Source: Dryocola sp036489025
Lineage (GTDB): Bacteria; Pseudomonadota; Gammaproteobacteria; Enterobacterales; Enterobacteriaceae
Length of the DNA: 64,000 nucleotides
Reading direction: 5' to 3'
Assembly (NCBI GenBank): GCA_036489025.1
Contig: DASXGN010000013.1
Coordinates: 62,001 to 126,000, forward strand
Every line of letters starts with the position of its first letter. Position 1 is the stretch's first letter. The position numbers were made by a program, and so were the translations under genes. This document shows positions 63,999 to 64,000 of this stretch, piece by piece. The notes under the pieces were generated by a model. It saw nothing but the letters and a program-made list of their open reading frames with translations. It ran no database searches and was not told the DNA's origin.

Positions 63999-64000
63999 TC

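Overview
The window looks like a chromosomal segment of an Enterobacteriaceae relative of Enterobacter, Cedecea or Kosakonia. That rests on fdnGHI, mscM (ybdG), ybdJ, ybdK, a pdxI (ydbC) homologue, a Fur-controlled siderophore-binding protein and a type I-F CRISPR-Cas system, all of which read like E. coli-type family members. The genus cannot be fixed from the sequence alone. No rRNA, tRNA or intact insertion sequence was seen.

Layout. 1-1.1 kb holds a small unassigned ORF and a remnant resembling the P4-type prophage immunity/ash region. 1.1-5.7 kb is ordinary metabolism: a DUF1294 membrane protein, an UlaG-like metallo-beta-lactamase (MBL) hydrolase with a GlxA-type regulator, and a periplasmic alkylsulfatase. 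5.8-16.1 kb encodes a giant (about 3234 residue) autotransporter with an ESPR signal and a duplicated passenger module, followed by a tiny exported protein. 16.3-18.4 kb has a pdxI homologue broken by a nonsense codon and an iron-siderophore binding protein behind a Fur box.

18.5-36.6 kb is the most coherent accessory block. On the minus strand, GH19 and GH18 chitinases and a previously easy-to-miss 58-residue Cys-rich exported ORF form an operon. Divergent from them on the plus strand runs a non-canonical type II secretion / type IV pilus-like operon: GspG-like pseudopilin, lytic transglycosylase, GspF, GspE, four inner-membrane platform proteins, a lipoprotein secretin and three more pseudopilins. 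It is followed by two LuxR-type regulators (one with no phospho-acceptor Asp), a dedicated prepilin peptidase and an EvgS-like hybrid histidine kinase. I infer a self-contained, sensor-controlled chitinase secretion system.

36.9-39.3 kb carries a ParM/StbA actin-like gene, a ParR/StbB-like partner and an A-rich upstream region that could be a centromere. ybdJ follows, then CRISPR array 1 (12 repeats), then a DsbA-like/MBL pair with a divergent LysR regulator, ybdK, the selenoprotein formate dehydrogenase-N operon fdnGHI with NarL- and FNR-like sites, and mscM.

50.8-61.8 kb is a complete type I-F CRISPR-Cas locus: CRISPR array 2 (19 repeats), cas6f-cas7f-cas5f-cas8f-cas2/3-cas1 on the minus strand (transcribed cas1 to cas6f), and CRISPR array 3 (20 repeats). 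All three arrays have their leader on the right and a perfect IHF-consensus site in it. Arrays 1 and 2 share repeat and leader; array 3 differs in the repeat loop. The window ends with a LysR regulator divergent from a cupin protein.
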